Positions 1 through 13,033 of a stretch of 64,000 nt of DNA are shown piece by piece. The position numbers were made by a program, and so were the translations under genes. Below the pieces are notes generated by a model that saw only the letters and a program-made list of their open reading frames with translations, did not search any database and was not told where the DNA came from. Origin of the DNA: Micropterix aruncella (taxonomy: Eukaryota > Arthropoda > Insecta > Lepidoptera > Micropterigidae); NCBI GenBank assembly GCA_944548615.1, contig OX155952.1, positions 38,042,850 through 38,106,849 on the forward strand, written 5' to 3'. How positions within the stretch are numbered: the first letter of the stretch is position 1; the number at the start of each line of letters is the position of its first letter.

Positions 1-39
1 GATTCCCTTCGCTACTTTTTAAGTAGCTTTTACTAATTT

Positions 40-443
<404 letters not shown>

Positions 444-472
444 GCTCATATACAGCGTGACTATTGATTAAC

Positions 473-776
473 CGGCATCCTTAAAGGAGGTGATGAGCAG
501 TACGAGCAAATAAGCAGTTTTTGATAAAAATTTGCAAAAATTTATTTTTCCTAGAAATAATATATAAAGCGTTGAGCACGATGCGCCATCTAGCGATAAT
601 TTACACAGCTAGATGGCACATCGCTTAAACGTTTGTCAAACTTTTATTTAAAAGTCAAGTAGGTACTTCAATAGTTCAAACAAAAAAAAAAATATTTTTT
701 TTATTTTATTTTCCTACATTATTTTGTCAAAAGTTGTTTACTTGCTCGTACTGATTCAACCCCTTTAAGGTTACCG
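473..776. mobile_element. Foldback MITE, family 1, copy 1
   Basis: The ends are imperfect inverted repeats. The left end starts with cggcatccttaaaggaggtg and the right end is the complement of cggtaaccttaaaggggttg; both continue into a shared cagtacgagcaa motif. The centre holds a second inverted repeat (580-594 against 608-622, core gccatctagc). There is no coding capacity. A related copy with the same outer and central motifs lies near 29013-29285. The superfamily cannot be assigned from these ends. Confidence 0.75.
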
Positions 777-2120
777 CGTTATTAAAACTCAACCTGTTTA
801 TTTATACTCGTATATATACTTTAATTAAATAAATTTATTACTAATCTCTACCTCTTTTCTCCGCGAGAATAGCTGAAACAATTCACTGCGTACTTGACGT
901 AAGAACAGCGTCAATGTGTCATTTTCTTTTCTTTTAAAGTTTTGTCGGTTGTCTTCAAGTTGTGAAAACTTTATCGAATTCAATGTAAGTATGTCGGCCG
1001 TCGAAATTTGGCATCGACTTTTCCCACCGTCGCGTCGCGTCGTACTTTTCACTCAACTAGATAGATAATCCGCTCGCCACTTCGGCGAAATTGTCTCAGA
1101 AGTTTTTACTGCATTCGAGGGGATTTTGTAGAAATGGAAAACACGATGATAAAATATTACTAAGGCCCTTCGATTGCGTGAAGCGAACGCGGCGGACACA
1201 GTTTAGCTAAGGTATTGGATGAATTCAGGACAGATGTGACACAAATGTTAATTCATCGATCAAAGTTCTCTTTGAAAAGAGGTTTTCGGAGGAGCGGGAT
1301 CTACTAAAGTAAAATCATCGTCTCTTGAAATATTAAATAATGAGCCATAGTCATAGTGATATGATTATGGCTCATTATTTATAGAAATTTTAATCAGGAA
1401 ACCGATTGAATAGAATAATTATTAAATTTAATATGAATCGGCAAAATTAAAAATTGCTTTTTATTCTTAATGATAATAAAAACATATGTGAGAAATTTTA
1501 ATTATTCTTATCTTTTTCTTCCAGGGCTATTAGATTCAACTGCATTTCCGTGAACTAAAACCGGAATTCAGGTCATATGAACAAGTCAGGGCAATACGCA
1601 ATAAACGGCTGTCACTTGCCCGCATTAAAACTGCCCACCGGAAACAAAGCGGCTGAATCTGAGACCACAGAAAAGGGTTCACACTTATTCGGAAGATTAT
1701 AAGTTCTACCGGTTGTTTTTTATGTAGAAAAGCGACTATCGTTCATTTTATATTCCACTCTAACGCATTGCTTTTCTCGTCGTATGCACTGATTTCCAAT
1801 TTTAGTTCACGACGAATTCTATGGTTCCTGAAGGATTATTGGAAATTAAGCATTTCTGACTCAGTCAACTGATGATATCTTAACCATATTCCTGTATAAA
1901 AATATATTATCTTTTAAGCATCAAATATGCATCTTCATCATCATATGCATCTTCCTGGAGCTAAACATACGGAGCATTAAATTGCGCAGTCGCTTTAATT
2001 CCAGATAATTTATTTTGTTGATAACTGTGGGTAACAACAGATGACGCGCTCCTCTGTATCTTCCTTATATTCGCATTTCACAACCCAAGCAAGTTGTCTC
2101 GCCTATGTGTAGGTGCTTGA
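777..2120. other. No gene recognised
   Basis: AT-rich sequence with short chance open frames only; the 75-codon minus frame at 825-1052 has no recognisable motif. The one notable structure is the hairpin at 1335-1380. Confidence 0.6.
1335..1380. repeat. 21-bp hairpin with 4-nt loop
   Basis: Arms at 1335-1355 and 1360-1380 pair over 21 positions with one G-T style mismatch (core taatgagccatag against its complement), around the loop gtga. The loop is too short for an ordinary microRNA precursor. It is more likely a small palindrome or the remains of a foldback element. Confidence 0.8.
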
Positions 2121-2145
2121 TCATCATCATCATCATCATCATCAT
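2121..2145 (-). repeat. (TCA)n tract, LINE 3' tail
   Basis: Eight TCA units on the plus strand. They sit at the 3' end of the minus-strand LINE that begins at 3306, so I read them as its microsatellite tail and not as an independent repeat. Confidence 0.8.
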
Positions 2146-3306
2146 TTATTCATTCCATAAAAGCATTTCACAACACTGAGGAACATGTCAAATTTTACAA
2201 TCATAATTTACCGGATGATAAAACCGCTTTGATTAATTAAAAGGAAAAAAAATAATTGTAATCAGAGGTGATTACTTAAAAATAGTCAAATTTACAAAAT
2301 AATCAATAATCAAACAAATAATAATCAATACCATAAAAAGAAAAATTCTGAAACATGCTTAATTAAAAACAATGTCAATAAAATCTAAAACTTAGTTCGA
2401 AAGTATAGTCATAATATGGTTATTTATAATCAAGCAATTGTGGACGCAATATCATAAAAGTCGTCCAGTTTGTAAAGGGCATGTTTGACTAACTGATTTT
2501 TCAAGCAGATTTTATATGCTGCCATCTCAAGTCTTTTCGTCGATGATGGCAAATCATTGAGCAATTTAAAACTAATATATAAAAATGTTTTTTGATATTT
2601 AGTCAAGCGTACTTTAGGCAATAACACAATGTTTTTATATCGCGTATTATGGCTATGCCGAGTGGAGTGAAGCTCGCAATTTAAAACATTATCTTTGGCG
2701 TATAAAAGGCACTGATATATGTACATGGACGACATGGTAAGGATACCAGCTTTAATAAAAAAAGGGGCGCAATGTGTTTCTCTGCTTACACCAAAAATTG
2801 TCCTAACGGCTTGCTTTTGTAGCACAAAAACGCGATGGGTATCGGTTGCTTTACCCCATAGTAGTATCGCATAAGACATCTTTGAATGGAAGCAGGAGTG
2901 ATACACACTGATCGCTGCACGTTCGCCAGCCAGAAATTTCACCTTTCTTATAGCATAGACTGCCGATGACAAAGTTGCACACAAATTATTGATATGTTGA
3001 TTCCAGTTTAAATTTTCATCTAAAGTGATCCCTAAGAATTTAGTATTTCTGACAATATTTATATTTTCTGGTTCCATTTTAATCGTAATATTTTTGTCAC
3101 TCTTTTTAGTAGTTGAAAATTTCATCGCTACCGTTTTTGATGGGTTTATGAAAAGTTGATTTTTTTCAAACCAAGTGTTAGCCACAAGAAGCTGCTCGTT
3201 TATCAGCTTTTCCAAGACCTGGGTGTTTTTATTTTCAAAAAAGAAGCTGGTGTCATCGGCGTATAGAAGCGTCTTTACTGGCGGCGTAATGGCGTAATGA
3301 TGATTT
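2121..3306 (-). pseudogene. 5'-truncated LINE, reverse transcriptase C-terminal part (Jockey/CR1-like)
   Basis: The open frame 3306-2430 on the minus strand begins just before the catalytic motif (LLYADDTSFFF at about 3275-3243) and runs through the thumb and C-terminal region of a non-LTR reverse transcriptase. Family-typical stretches are FLGITLDENLNWNQHI, AIRKV and ISFKLLNDLPSS. An in-frame TAA near 3309 marks the 5' truncation, so only the part after the finger domain is present. The true frame continues upstream of the Leu codon at 3215. The 3' UTR runs from 2429 down to a (TGA)n tail at 2121-2145, which is a usual kind of LINE 3' end. The coding part has no internal stop, so the copy is not very old. 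The clade is a judgement from motif style only. Confidence 0.85.
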
Positions 3307-3472
3307 TAATGTGTTCCAAGAGTATGAATTCTAGCCACCCCAAGTTTGACAAGCACTACCCTACTATTCAGATATGTCCCTTCTTGAATTCTTCCCCCCA
3401 GGAATGTCTAAGCAGCTGTTTATTATTGGATACATATATCGTTTTAAATACAGTTCATTAGTCTAAGTGTCG

Positions 3473-3640
3473 AACACAGAGCTTGAGTGCATTTGTTGAT
3501 GCCGATCCCATGACTTTCATGATACCCATACAGCTCAGTCTCTGTACTCTTAATAGTTTTTAATGATTGCTTAATGCGACTACCTATTTCGAACAGTGAA
3601 AAATTTCACACTGTGCAATCAATTTCAAGTGACTCCCACG
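3473..3640. repeat. Direct repeat, copy 1 of 2
   Basis: About 168 bp that recur at 3906-4072. Shared blocks include gttgatgccgatccca, actttcatgat and catacagctcagtct. The copies differ at many positions, so the duplication is old. No coding capacity or target duplication was seen. Confidence 0.8.
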
Positions 3641-3905
3641 TACATCAAATAATAATAAAAATTTGAGTGTTGTAGCGAATTTTGTAATATTTCGTACTAT
3701 AACGCAAAATTTAATATTTTTATTTTTTTCTTAATAAAAATAAAAATACACTGAAGTCATAATCCTTTTTCTACTTTTGCGATTTTCATGTAATCTATCG
3801 GGTCAGAAAACCCGATACTATATTGGTAATACGTACCAAGTAAACGATTAAAATATGATGATGAGATATTTTTAGTTTTTTTTTTCTTTAATATAACTTT
3901 TTAAC

Positions 3906-4072
3906 AAACACAGAGCTCGAGTGCGTTTGTTGATGCCGATCCCACGACTTTCATGATTCCCATACAGCTCAGTCTATGTACTGTTGATAGTATCTATTAA
4001 TTGCTTAAGGCGACTACCTCTCTCAAACAGTAAAAAAATGTAATTTCGCAATCAATTTAAGGTGAATCGCGC
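3906..4072. repeat. Direct repeat, copy 2 of 2
   Basis: Second copy of the repeat at 3473-3640, in the same orientation and about 430 bp downstream. It ends directly beside the MITE that starts at 4079, so the MITE may have inserted at or near the edge of this unit. Confidence 0.8.
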
Positions 4073-4078
4073 GTGCAT

Positions 4079-4298
4079 TTATACACCGTTGAATTAAAAT
4101 TACGCACAAAACTTTAAGGAGTGATTCTACCCGTTAAATAGGTAATCACAAAAAAATGTTTGTTTTTTTTGTTCGTTAAAAAAATATATATTATTTTTTT
4201 TAATGCTTTTTTTAACAAATACATTTTTTTGTAATCTATTTAAATGGTAGAATAACCTCTTAAAGTTTTGTGCGTAATTTAAAATCCACGGTGTATAA
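4079..4298. mobile_element. Foldback MITE with ~80-bp terminal inverted repeats
   Basis: The left arm starts ttatacaccgttgaatt and the right arm ends in the complement of ttatacaccgtggattt. Pairing continues for about 80 bp through the shared block ttacgcacaaaactttaag to an AT-rich centre. The ends fit TA target duplication followed by CACCGT, as in Tc1/mariner-type MITEs (inference). There is no open frame. Confidence 0.85.
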
Positions 4299-5378
4299 TA
4301 ACAAAAAAAAAATACCTTCTAGCAAAGGATGCGAAATTTCAATATTTTCTTATTAATAATAAATAAAATTTGACCTGTATAGTATAGTACCATCTGTATA
4401 GTACATTTATCTTATAAACAATTATTTGGGCGTGCATATCATTCTTTTTAAATCGCGCTTGACACTTTTGTTTTTTTTTCAAAAGATTATAATTAAAAAA
4501 ATATATAAAAACAGAAATATCGCAGCATCACATTTTATTAATTTACTTATTATATATTATCAATATAGTTGTAAGTTATTCGCTATGACATATAACAAGA
4601 AAAAACATAATTTACAAAAATATGATGCCTTCAGACTTTATTTATTTTTAAACAAAAACAAATCAAAATATAAAAAATGCTCATCACAATACGAAAGAAT
4701 AAGAAATTTGCTACAATATTCATATTTTTATTATTATTCAAATGTACGCGGAAGTCACTTAGAAATGATTACAAAATGTCAAATTTTCACTGTTTGAGAG
4801 AGCTAGTCGCTTTAAGACAAACCTTAAATAGAATGCTTACGATTCTCGTTCATTGCAATGCTCTTTCCCAATCTGTGGTATGGAGGAACGCCACCTCGCT
4901 GGAACTGTTGTTAATCCCGAAGTTCATTTAGTTTTATCGCCCTCTTATTCTTGAAATGTGTGAAGTCGAGCGGCATTCCCGTAAACCGCCGCGCCGCAGG
5001 CGACCGACTCGGCTTCCTCCCGTCTAATTTGTTAGCTCGTTTCCTTGCCTCCTGAATCACTATCAAATCTATTTTGACTGCTATAAAAAATGTCGCCACA
5101 TCCCGTTGGGGGACGAATAATGTGGCCGGTGTCTAATTTTGTTTTCATTAACCTCATAAAAACGTTTATCTCAATCTATGCCTTGGTAGTTGTTGCCGGA
5201 CATAAAAATATAAAAAAAATACCGGAAATAAATTGATAAATCACGATATTAAAATATATGGGGAATACGACTATTGTGTTAGGAATACGACTATTGTGTT
5301 AGGAATAAGTTAACATTAAATATTTCAAAATGTCAAAAAATTACTTTCACAAAGAAAAACAATAAAATAAATTTCATT
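4299..5378. other. No gene recognised
   Basis: AT-rich DNA. The open frames at 4426-4797 and 4677-4931 are rich in Lys, Tyr, Ile and Asn as expected by chance. A GC-richer patch at 4940-5110 has a 62-codon minus frame with no motif that I recognise. Confidence 0.55.
5262..5308. repeat. 20-bp tandem duplication
   Basis: The unit ggaatacgactattgtgtta occurs twice in tandem and a third copy starts. It is exact, so it is recent or slipped during replication. Confidence 0.95.
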
Positions 5379-6338
5379 TATAAACTTAATCATATCCTAT
5401 ACTTCTCTTATGTACGCAGCATTCTCGAATACGGATCTATCATTTGGTCACCTCAGTATACAGTCTATAAAAATAGAGTTGAGAGACTCCAGGAGTACTT
5501 CATGAGACATCTTGATTTCAAATCGTTTCAAACCTCCGAAAGTTACTCAGTGAGACTTAACCGTCATAACATGGACTCACTCGAGGATAGGCGCCTCCAA
5601 TATGATATACGTTTTCTGTACAATATTATTAATAATAAAATAGACAGTCCCTATTCTGTTGGCAGAATCTCCTACCGAATCCCAAATAATAAGACAAGGG
5701 CTCGCGATTTATTTTATCTACCGATAGTCAATACCAATTATGGTCAAAATATGTATTTTTATAGAGCACTTCGATCATATAACCTAATCTTTTGGATATT
5801 TTTAACTTATCTTCAAATACTTGCTTCGAAGAAATTAGAAATACGATAAACAGCCTTCGGGTTTGATTGGTATTTTTTCGTCCGTTGGGTTGTAGGCTGT
5901 GGTAATCGTTGCTACACTATAATAATGCTTTTTAGCCAGTATAATATTTTCTATAAAAGTTCATATGTATATTAACATTATAAATACATTGTGATGTATA
6001 TTATATATATTTATAATAACTATACTTATACATTTTATTATTACCTTATCGTATTATTTATATTAATTTATTATTTGTACACGTGTATGTATGTATATAT
6101 GTATGTATGTTATATATCATCATATATCTTAAATACATCTACATAACTCATAATGTGGCTTCCCTATCCCTTTCCCCTTACTTAAACCTGCTTTTTTTCA
6201 TAGCTCATTGCGCTGTAACAAAAGATTTAGTTTAATTGTGAAAACTTCTAATTGACCTTAGATTTGTATAATATGTGTTAGTATTAAGTATAAAACGCTG
6301 TAAGTTTTCCGAAAAATAAAAATAAAAAAAATAAAATA
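5379..6338 (+). pseudogene. LINE 3' end, reverse transcriptase C-terminus and 3' UTR
   Basis: The plus frame from about 5379 to 5849 encodes a typical LINE reverse-transcriptase tail: YVRSILEYGSIIWSPQY, then a RLQYDIRFLYNIINNKID stretch and the R(A/T)RDLFYLP block. It is truncated upstream of this point and lacks the catalytic YxDD. The 3' UTR ends in an (AATAAA)-rich tail at 6310-6338, which fixes the orientation. It belongs to the same general group as the fragment at 16856-17205. Confidence 0.8.
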
Positions 6339-6890
6339 ACTGTATGACAAGTCATCGATCAAGTATAGGCTTCAAAGCTATGGGAAATAAAATTATTTCG
6401 TAATAAAGAACACATTTTGCGCTAAAAAACTGACGAAACCGGAGATAATATTAAATTCATAAATATACGCAGAAAACTTTCCCTAAAATACCGCGTTATT
6501 CCCTTAAATTATGTCAACTCTCGCTGCGAGAGTCAACTCTAGCTGCGAATGCGGATGGACCCTCTCGGGCTTGTGAACTATTGACGTACTATTTTTATCA
6601 CTTTCGCAATCCACATTCGAATCAAATGAAAGCGAGGTAGAGAATATATTTTGATCACTTAGATCATGCTATTTCAATATTTTTAATATGATTATTGTTA
6701 ATTTTGTTTCAATTATCTGTTTTATTCTTTATTATATTTTTATATGGTATTTTGTTTCTATATGTAGATAAACATAGTGCCTATCTTAGTGTGAGATACG
6801 GCCTAGTTAGGTAGATTCTGCGATGAATACAATTTGGAGGAAGTTTTTGAATGACTAGATTAATGTCATTCAAAACTAGATTTCGCATTC
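6339..6890. other. No gene recognised
   Basis: AT-rich, with no open frame of note. A short duplication of the words aactctcgctgcgagagt and aactctagctgcgaatg is visible near 6517-6550. Confidence 0.6.
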
Positions 6891-6904
6891 CACATTTTCT
6901 TTAT

Positions 6905-7487
6905 AAATAGGATAGAAACGAATTTATCGCGTGAAATTTGTAGCACCCGACGTTTCGGTCACGTTGCAGCCACCGTTGACCAGGGTAGACTGAAAGAGCT
7001 GTCAACCCGTTGTTTTGCGGTTAGGCCGCATACCGCTGCCGCCACTGCGTAGGTTATAACGGTGGTGGGGGGCCGGGCTCGGAGCGCGCGAATTTCGAAA
7101 ATCCGTCTGGCACAGAACACTCACTGTATCCTGTTTTACGTCTTTGCGTTCGGCGTTCGGCGGCGGGAACATTTTAAGAAGAGGGTTCCACGTAGAAGAG
7201 AGTTTGTAGCTCTCTCTCGTCTCTATTGAAGTTCGGGGTTCTTCTTATTTCTATGGCTTCCCGGATCATGCAAGGAAAGTACCCCGGCCCCCCACCACTG
7301 TAACCTACGCAGTGGCGGCAGCGGTATGCGGCCTACCCGCAAAACAACAGATTGACAGCTCTTTCAGTCTACCCTAGACAACGGCGGCTGCAACGTCACC
7401 GAAACGTCGGGTCCTACAAATTTCACCCGGTAAATTCGCTTCTATTCTATTTATAATGTCAAACAACTGCGATAGTCTTCGATTTTA
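6905..7487 (-). mobile_element. Penelope-like terminal-repeat element with long inverted arms
   Basis: A 583-bp element. Its first ~200 bp and last ~200 bp are inverted copies of each other; shared words include gtgaaatttgtag, acccgacgtttcggt and ggccgcataccgctgccgcc. It is bounded by a perfect 14-bp direct repeat, cacattttctttat, at 6891-6904 and 7488-7501. The internal block (gttcggggttcttctt, cttcccggatcatgc) recurs at 42560-42625 next to a GIY-YIG endonuclease fossil. That link places it in a Penelope-like family, where inverted terminal units and variable target duplications are known. The right end tgtcaaacaactgcgatagt also recurs at 43100 and 61125. It has no coding capacity itself. 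Confidence 0.8.
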
Positions 7488-7501
7488 CACATTTTCTTTA
7501 T

Positions 7502-8322
7502 CTATTAAAAAATCAAGCCCCAGGGCGTCCTTATCGACCACCGCCGCAGAAATTGAATTACTGGTACGCGTTTCTTATTTTTCTTGCATGTCCCAAATTA
7601 TAATCATGGACATTGCTAAAACCGGGCTAAAAGCAATATTTTAAATTCATTCAGGAAAAGGACATTTAAAAAACATCAAATATAGACTTCACGGCGAAAT
7701 ACACTTTGTTTCTGTGAACCTATTTAAGTTCCGTAAATTCCCAATCACCCTCGATGTAAAGGACGTAAATTGTGCCATGAAGTAATTAAAAATAATAATT
7801 ACTCCATCAGTTGACGCTAACCGGAAATTATTTTTTATCCAACACGTCTTCTGTGTTTGAAGTTTTTGTTTCACAAGAGGTAGGTTGGAGTGTCAGAAAT
7901 CGCTACAGTTCGGCAACGCGACCTAAGATTTAGTTGCAATAGTTATAGTTTTAATAGAATTTATGCAAGAGTGGCACCAGGTTCGTATCTCGCATCGATA
8001 TATAGACGTTAAAAAAAATATTCGGTTTCTCTGCGCTTTTCGTATACCAAAACTGCGATTCTGTCTAATAGGGACATAATTGCTGTTTTCACTATGGGTT
8101 ATATTTTGTGAATAAAAACAATATTAACTTTCAGTTCATTTATCCATTAAGGCCTTTTAATGTAAGGAAGGCGTAGGTTGTCACATTTGAAAGGAGTTTC
8201 TAAAATTAGCAAGTATAATATTTATTTGCCAAGAAACACGATTTAAAAAGTGATATCAGGTAGATAACATTGTTAACCTACAAAATTATTTGAAGAAAAT
8301 GTTCGTTGACAAATAACAAATA
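7502..8322. other. No gene recognised
   Basis: AT-rich sequence, with only chance open frames of about 60 codons. Confidence 0.6.
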
Positions 8323-8341
8323 TTAACAAATAAATTATACG

Positions 8342-8563
<222 letters not shown>

Positions 8564-8739
8564 AACATCATAAGTTATCAATTGCGGAAACAGGTGCTGC
8601 TGCCCTAAGTATTTAAAGAGGACATTAACTATCGGTAAAATGTTTCTGGTCCACCAGGACCCCAGATAAGTAACTTTTCATGAATCTAATTTTATATATT
8701 ACTGAAAATAATTTAAAAAAATTTACACCCTTAAAATAT

Positions 8740-9187
<448 letters not shown>

Positions 9188-9206
9188 CGTTAACAAATAA
9201 ATTATA

Positions 9207-10064
9207 AAAATAAAGATATGTGGCCACCATCCCCTATCTGCCTACTCCGATTATTTAATTATAATTTGTAAATTTTTAGGTTTTTGTTTATTTTAATTTA
9301 TTGGTACCTAAATTCTTTCACTTTCACAATGACTGCTTATAATAGATTTGAATTTAGGTCCGCCTCTTTTTGTTTTATTTTAAAATTACCTATAAAAAAC
9401 TCTATATACCTCTATGCTATAAACTATATATAACTATATCTAACATTTCTATGCGTAGAAAATAACAAGTGTAGACAATATATGTATGATAAATAGTTAT
9501 CATTTACATGGCAGAATGCGGATACTGACCATGGCTCTACCCCACGCGTATTAATTCTTGTTTTATATAAATTTTCATCACAATTACATTAACAAAACCT
9601 AAAGGATGATAAGTACCTACTCTACAAAACATTAGTTACTATGATGTTTTACATTTTCTCACAGATTTTATTTATATCATACGTGTTTCTCTAATAAAGC
9701 TTAAAACAGCCATATGCATTTCGACTGCACGTTTACTGTCCGCCTGCCCGGTTGGATGGCTTTACAAATCGAGCGTCCGTTTGATTGTCCGTCTGTTAGA
9801 GAACAATAAACGATTCGTTCGTTTTCCACTTCACTTCGCTTAATTGCTATTCTGTATGACAAATAACGTTTAATTGGGCTATTTATACACCGTTTATATA
9901 AAAATGATGTGAATAATAGAATTTTTATTAAATGATGTCACTGATGCTTTTCCGTTTGTTTAACTCGCTACTAAAATGTTTTATCAGTTATTTAGAAAAT
10001 GTCTTCAACTAACAACTTATTTTGTAAACTATTTTATACATATTATAATATTTATACTATATAC
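9207..10064. other. No gene recognised
   Basis: AT-rich sequence with no supported coding region, transposon end or RNA gene. Confidence 0.6.
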
Positions 10065-10155
10065 ATAACTGACCAATATTGTATAACAAATAACTGTCCA
10101 ATATAAAAATATAACAAATAACTGCCCAATTTAAAAATAATTGCCCAATATTGTA
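10065..10155. repeat. Short degenerate tandem repeat
   Basis: About three units built on aacaaataactgyccaatat, each followed by an A-rich spacer. The last unit is shortened. No function is visible. Confidence 0.7.
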
Positions 10156-11116
10156 GAAACCTTCTATATGGACACAACAGATGAACCCCGCTTAAAATAG
10201 CATGTCAATACAGGCTATGCTTATCTTAATCTTATTTGAAGACAAAGATACATTATTTTTGAATTTCCTTTTTTTTTAATCGCCTCTATGAAGTAATTCA
10301 CATTAATTTACTAAAGTAGATGTTGTCAGGATTGTGCCGTGTATGCCTTCTGCACAGAGGAAAGTTTGGCTCATTCAGTAAATGGTTATTTTATTATAAA
10401 AAGCATTACATTTAAAACAGCTGCAAGAATTCGTAGGATCTCTAAAACTAGAGCGGATTCTTGAGTTTTTGTTCGTGATATCATTACACCATTTTTATTC
10501 ATAAATCAATATAAGTCAAAACATTATATTTAATAATATGAAAAATAAAGCAAATAAAATAAATTTCAAAGATACTTGCAATAATATAAATCCTCAATAT
10601 GCAACATTTTCAAGTATTAAAACAGTTGATAAATAATTAAAATGTGGATATTAATATATTATATAGGAAAATATCCACGGTGATCAAAAATATTAAAATT
10701 TGATATACATTTCCCCAAAATTATATTTTTTCAGTTCGGTCAGTTTGTTATTAATCGTGCGATATTTTATTGTGTCATGTTGATTACTGGTGCTAGAAGT
10801 TTATTGCAAATTGAATGCTTAACTGAGTACTAAGCACGAAAGCGAAGGGGTTACTGTCGATTCTGGACCAACTTTAATTACAAGTTACGAAGCATCGAGG
10901 CCGCGAGAGAAGTTACGTAATCTATTTAACTAGGAACAATTGAACTGTCGACCCATTAGATACTATTGTCACTACTACGTTATTGTAAATGGCTTTTATG
11001 TTTATTATGTATATGCTAATAAGATCAACGTTGTCGTATTTTGATTTATGCATGTATAACATGCTCAGGTTTTTTTATTTTATTTTATTTTATGAAGAAA
11101 ATTACAGCGGTGCAGG
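10156..11116. other. No gene recognised
   Basis: AT-rich. A 9-bp hairpin, gtggatatt against aatatccac, lies at about 10643-10677. Confidence 0.55.
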
Positions 11117-11400
11117 TTAATTACTTTTCCGACCCACCAACTGACCGGGAGGGAAAGTGTTGTGAATGCCCAAGTTTTTAATCTGTAATGAAGATGGAAA
11201 TATCCGTTTTAAGCCGCCTGAGACGATTAAAAGGTAACAGATACAAGGACAAACTTCCATTTCTAGATGGAAGTTTGCCTTTGTGTCTGTCTGTGTGTCT
11301 GGTGTAGGTATGTGTGTATTGCTCCACGATAGCTCCCAACCGCTTAATCCGATTGAGCTGAAGTTTGGCATGCAACATCAATTAGTCATGGCAAGAATTA
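11117..11400. repeat. Probable dispersed-repeat fragment
   Basis: A non-coding stretch with a (TGTC/TGTG)-rich run, then the words cgatagctcccaaccgc and gagctgaagtttggcatg. This layout resembles widely dispersed non-autonomous elements of insects, but I cannot place its ends. It carries an 11-bp hairpin at 11250-11277 (caaacttccat). The two overlapping minus frames here (84 and 67 codons) are in different phases and are not credible genes. Confidence 0.4.
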
Positions 11401-12346
11401 AAAGGTTGTAGTCATACACTAGTCATATTTTGGCTTTAGAGAATTTGAAATTCGGTACACAGATGCTTTTTTGGGTCGAAATCACATTGTTAAATTCTGG
11501 TTGAAATATCTCATATACAAGCTACATTAATAATATATAATTTTCTCCATAAATTTTAATTAAATAATAACGCGATTTGTCCAAACTCACCCTTAGCGAA
11601 GAAACGAAACGCGCCGCCCGAAGCGGTTGCGAGCGAGCCCAACGGGGTTCATCCGCCGGCCGAAAGAGAACGAACATCGATTTTATTTATGAAAATAATA
11701 TTTAGATAAAATCAGTCCTTGGCTACTTGCCGGGAAATTCTTGGGGTGACCCCCCCGTTCTTTTTAAATATAGGTGTTTAAATATGTGTTTATTCTATAA
11801 AACATTGATTTGCTACAAAAATAACAGGAAGCGAATAGAAAAAAAATCACCTCATGCTTGTTCGATTCTGTCACTCAACTGGGACTAATCTGTTCTAGGG
11901 TAGACTGGGCTTTAATAATACAATAAATTAATTAGAAGTTTAGTAAAATGCTCATAAACTACAAATCCTCAAAATGTGGTACTCAAAAAAGAAACATCAA
12001 TTCCATTATAAAATCGGCATTAAAATTAGGCGTAAAACTTATGTAAATAGAGTAAGACAAATATAATAGACTTAAAAATATGTTGCATAACAAGTTTAAA
12101 AATATATAAAATATACTGAAAATATATTGGGGTGGATCGAATGCAGACGATGCTTTTGAGTCTGAGAATGTGGGCTGCCACTTTAAGAGTGCAATGGTAG
12201 AAAGATAGAGAGGAATGGGGAGAGCAGGCGGTTGACCGGTTCAGATTAGTTAGGTAGTAGTCAGAGCAACGGGTGCATCCCTCTACTGCGCAACGCATTA
12301 TCATTAAATTTCTCGCTTACAAAGTGGAAATTCCGCAAATATTCAC
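11401..12346. other. No gene recognised
   Basis: Mixed AT-rich DNA with a GC-rich patch at 11590-11670. The 92-codon minus frame 12026-12304 has no recognisable motif. Confidence 0.55.
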
Positions 12347-12357
12347 TGCACAGTTCG

Positions 12358-13024
12358 TGGGGGGGGGGGGGTGAGCTAATGGGCCCTGATGCAGTTTGAC
12401 CACTAAGACCTAGATGTAGAGGGTCGGTCAAACGCACGGGTCAACACCCATCCGGCGGCCTCCACGCAGAAATGAGAGCCAGGGTAGAACGCTGGCCTGC
12501 GGGCCAGTCTCCCCTAGGAGTCAACTTACAGGCACTTCTGGACGGTTTGCGCACCGTGCGGCGTCAGCCAATCGATTATGCATTCCGACGTACAGCCCGG
12601 GGAGTCTGAAAACAGTAATGTTTCCTATAGAGCGGGGGTAATTGTTAACCTTAAGGCAGTTGCTCTTGAAACGACCATTCGTATCCCGGGTGAATAAGCC
12701 GGGCAAAGGATGCCGTGGTCCGCGACAGATACGGTAGACACCGTATCACCGCTACATAAGAAAGAGCCGAACCTCGAACCTGTAACCAGTCAGTCAGGAG
12801 GCAGGAGGTATCCTGAAAGTTTATTCCAGGCGAAGATATCCATCCAAATTGGTAGTAAGGGGGTCGAGGCTGCCCGCTGCGTACCTGCGTTGGCCTCTGA
12901 CGGGCAGGTGGCGTAACTAGACAGTGGATTGTTTTCGTCCTAAGTCTTCTGCGCAGAACGATCTGGTATCGTTAAAACTTCCTGAGGTGACGGGTTCGCC
13001 CGTTGTAGTTGACAGCTCTAGTTG
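12358..13024. mobile_element. Repeat A retroposon, copy 1
   Basis: A GC-rich ~667-bp unit that recurs at 37622-38805, 43697-44394 and, inverted, at 50560-51234. Shared words include gagctaatggg, ctggacggtttgcgca, ttgaaacgacc and ggtgacgggttcgcccgttg, and the unit ends gacagctctagttg. It is flanked by the direct repeat cacagttcg at 12349-12357 and 13025-13033 (11 bp if the shared TG is counted). A G run at 12359-12372 lies at the left end, where copies differ most. No long open frame is kept between copies. Target duplications of different lengths in different copies point to retroposition by a LINE (inference). Confidence 0.8.
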
Positions 13025-13033
13025 CACAGTTCG

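Noticed and set aside
1335..1380. microRNA precursor
   Set aside because: The loop is only 4 nt and the stem 21 bp, too short for a normal Drosha/Dicer substrate.
4426..4931. AT-rich open frames as genes
   Set aside because: Composition is what random AT-rich DNA gives and no motif is present.
12358..13024. Repeat A as a Helitron (CTAG end with a hairpin just before it)
   Set aside because: Three copies have target duplications of 8-16 bp, which Helitrons do not make, and the shared sequence continues past CTAG.
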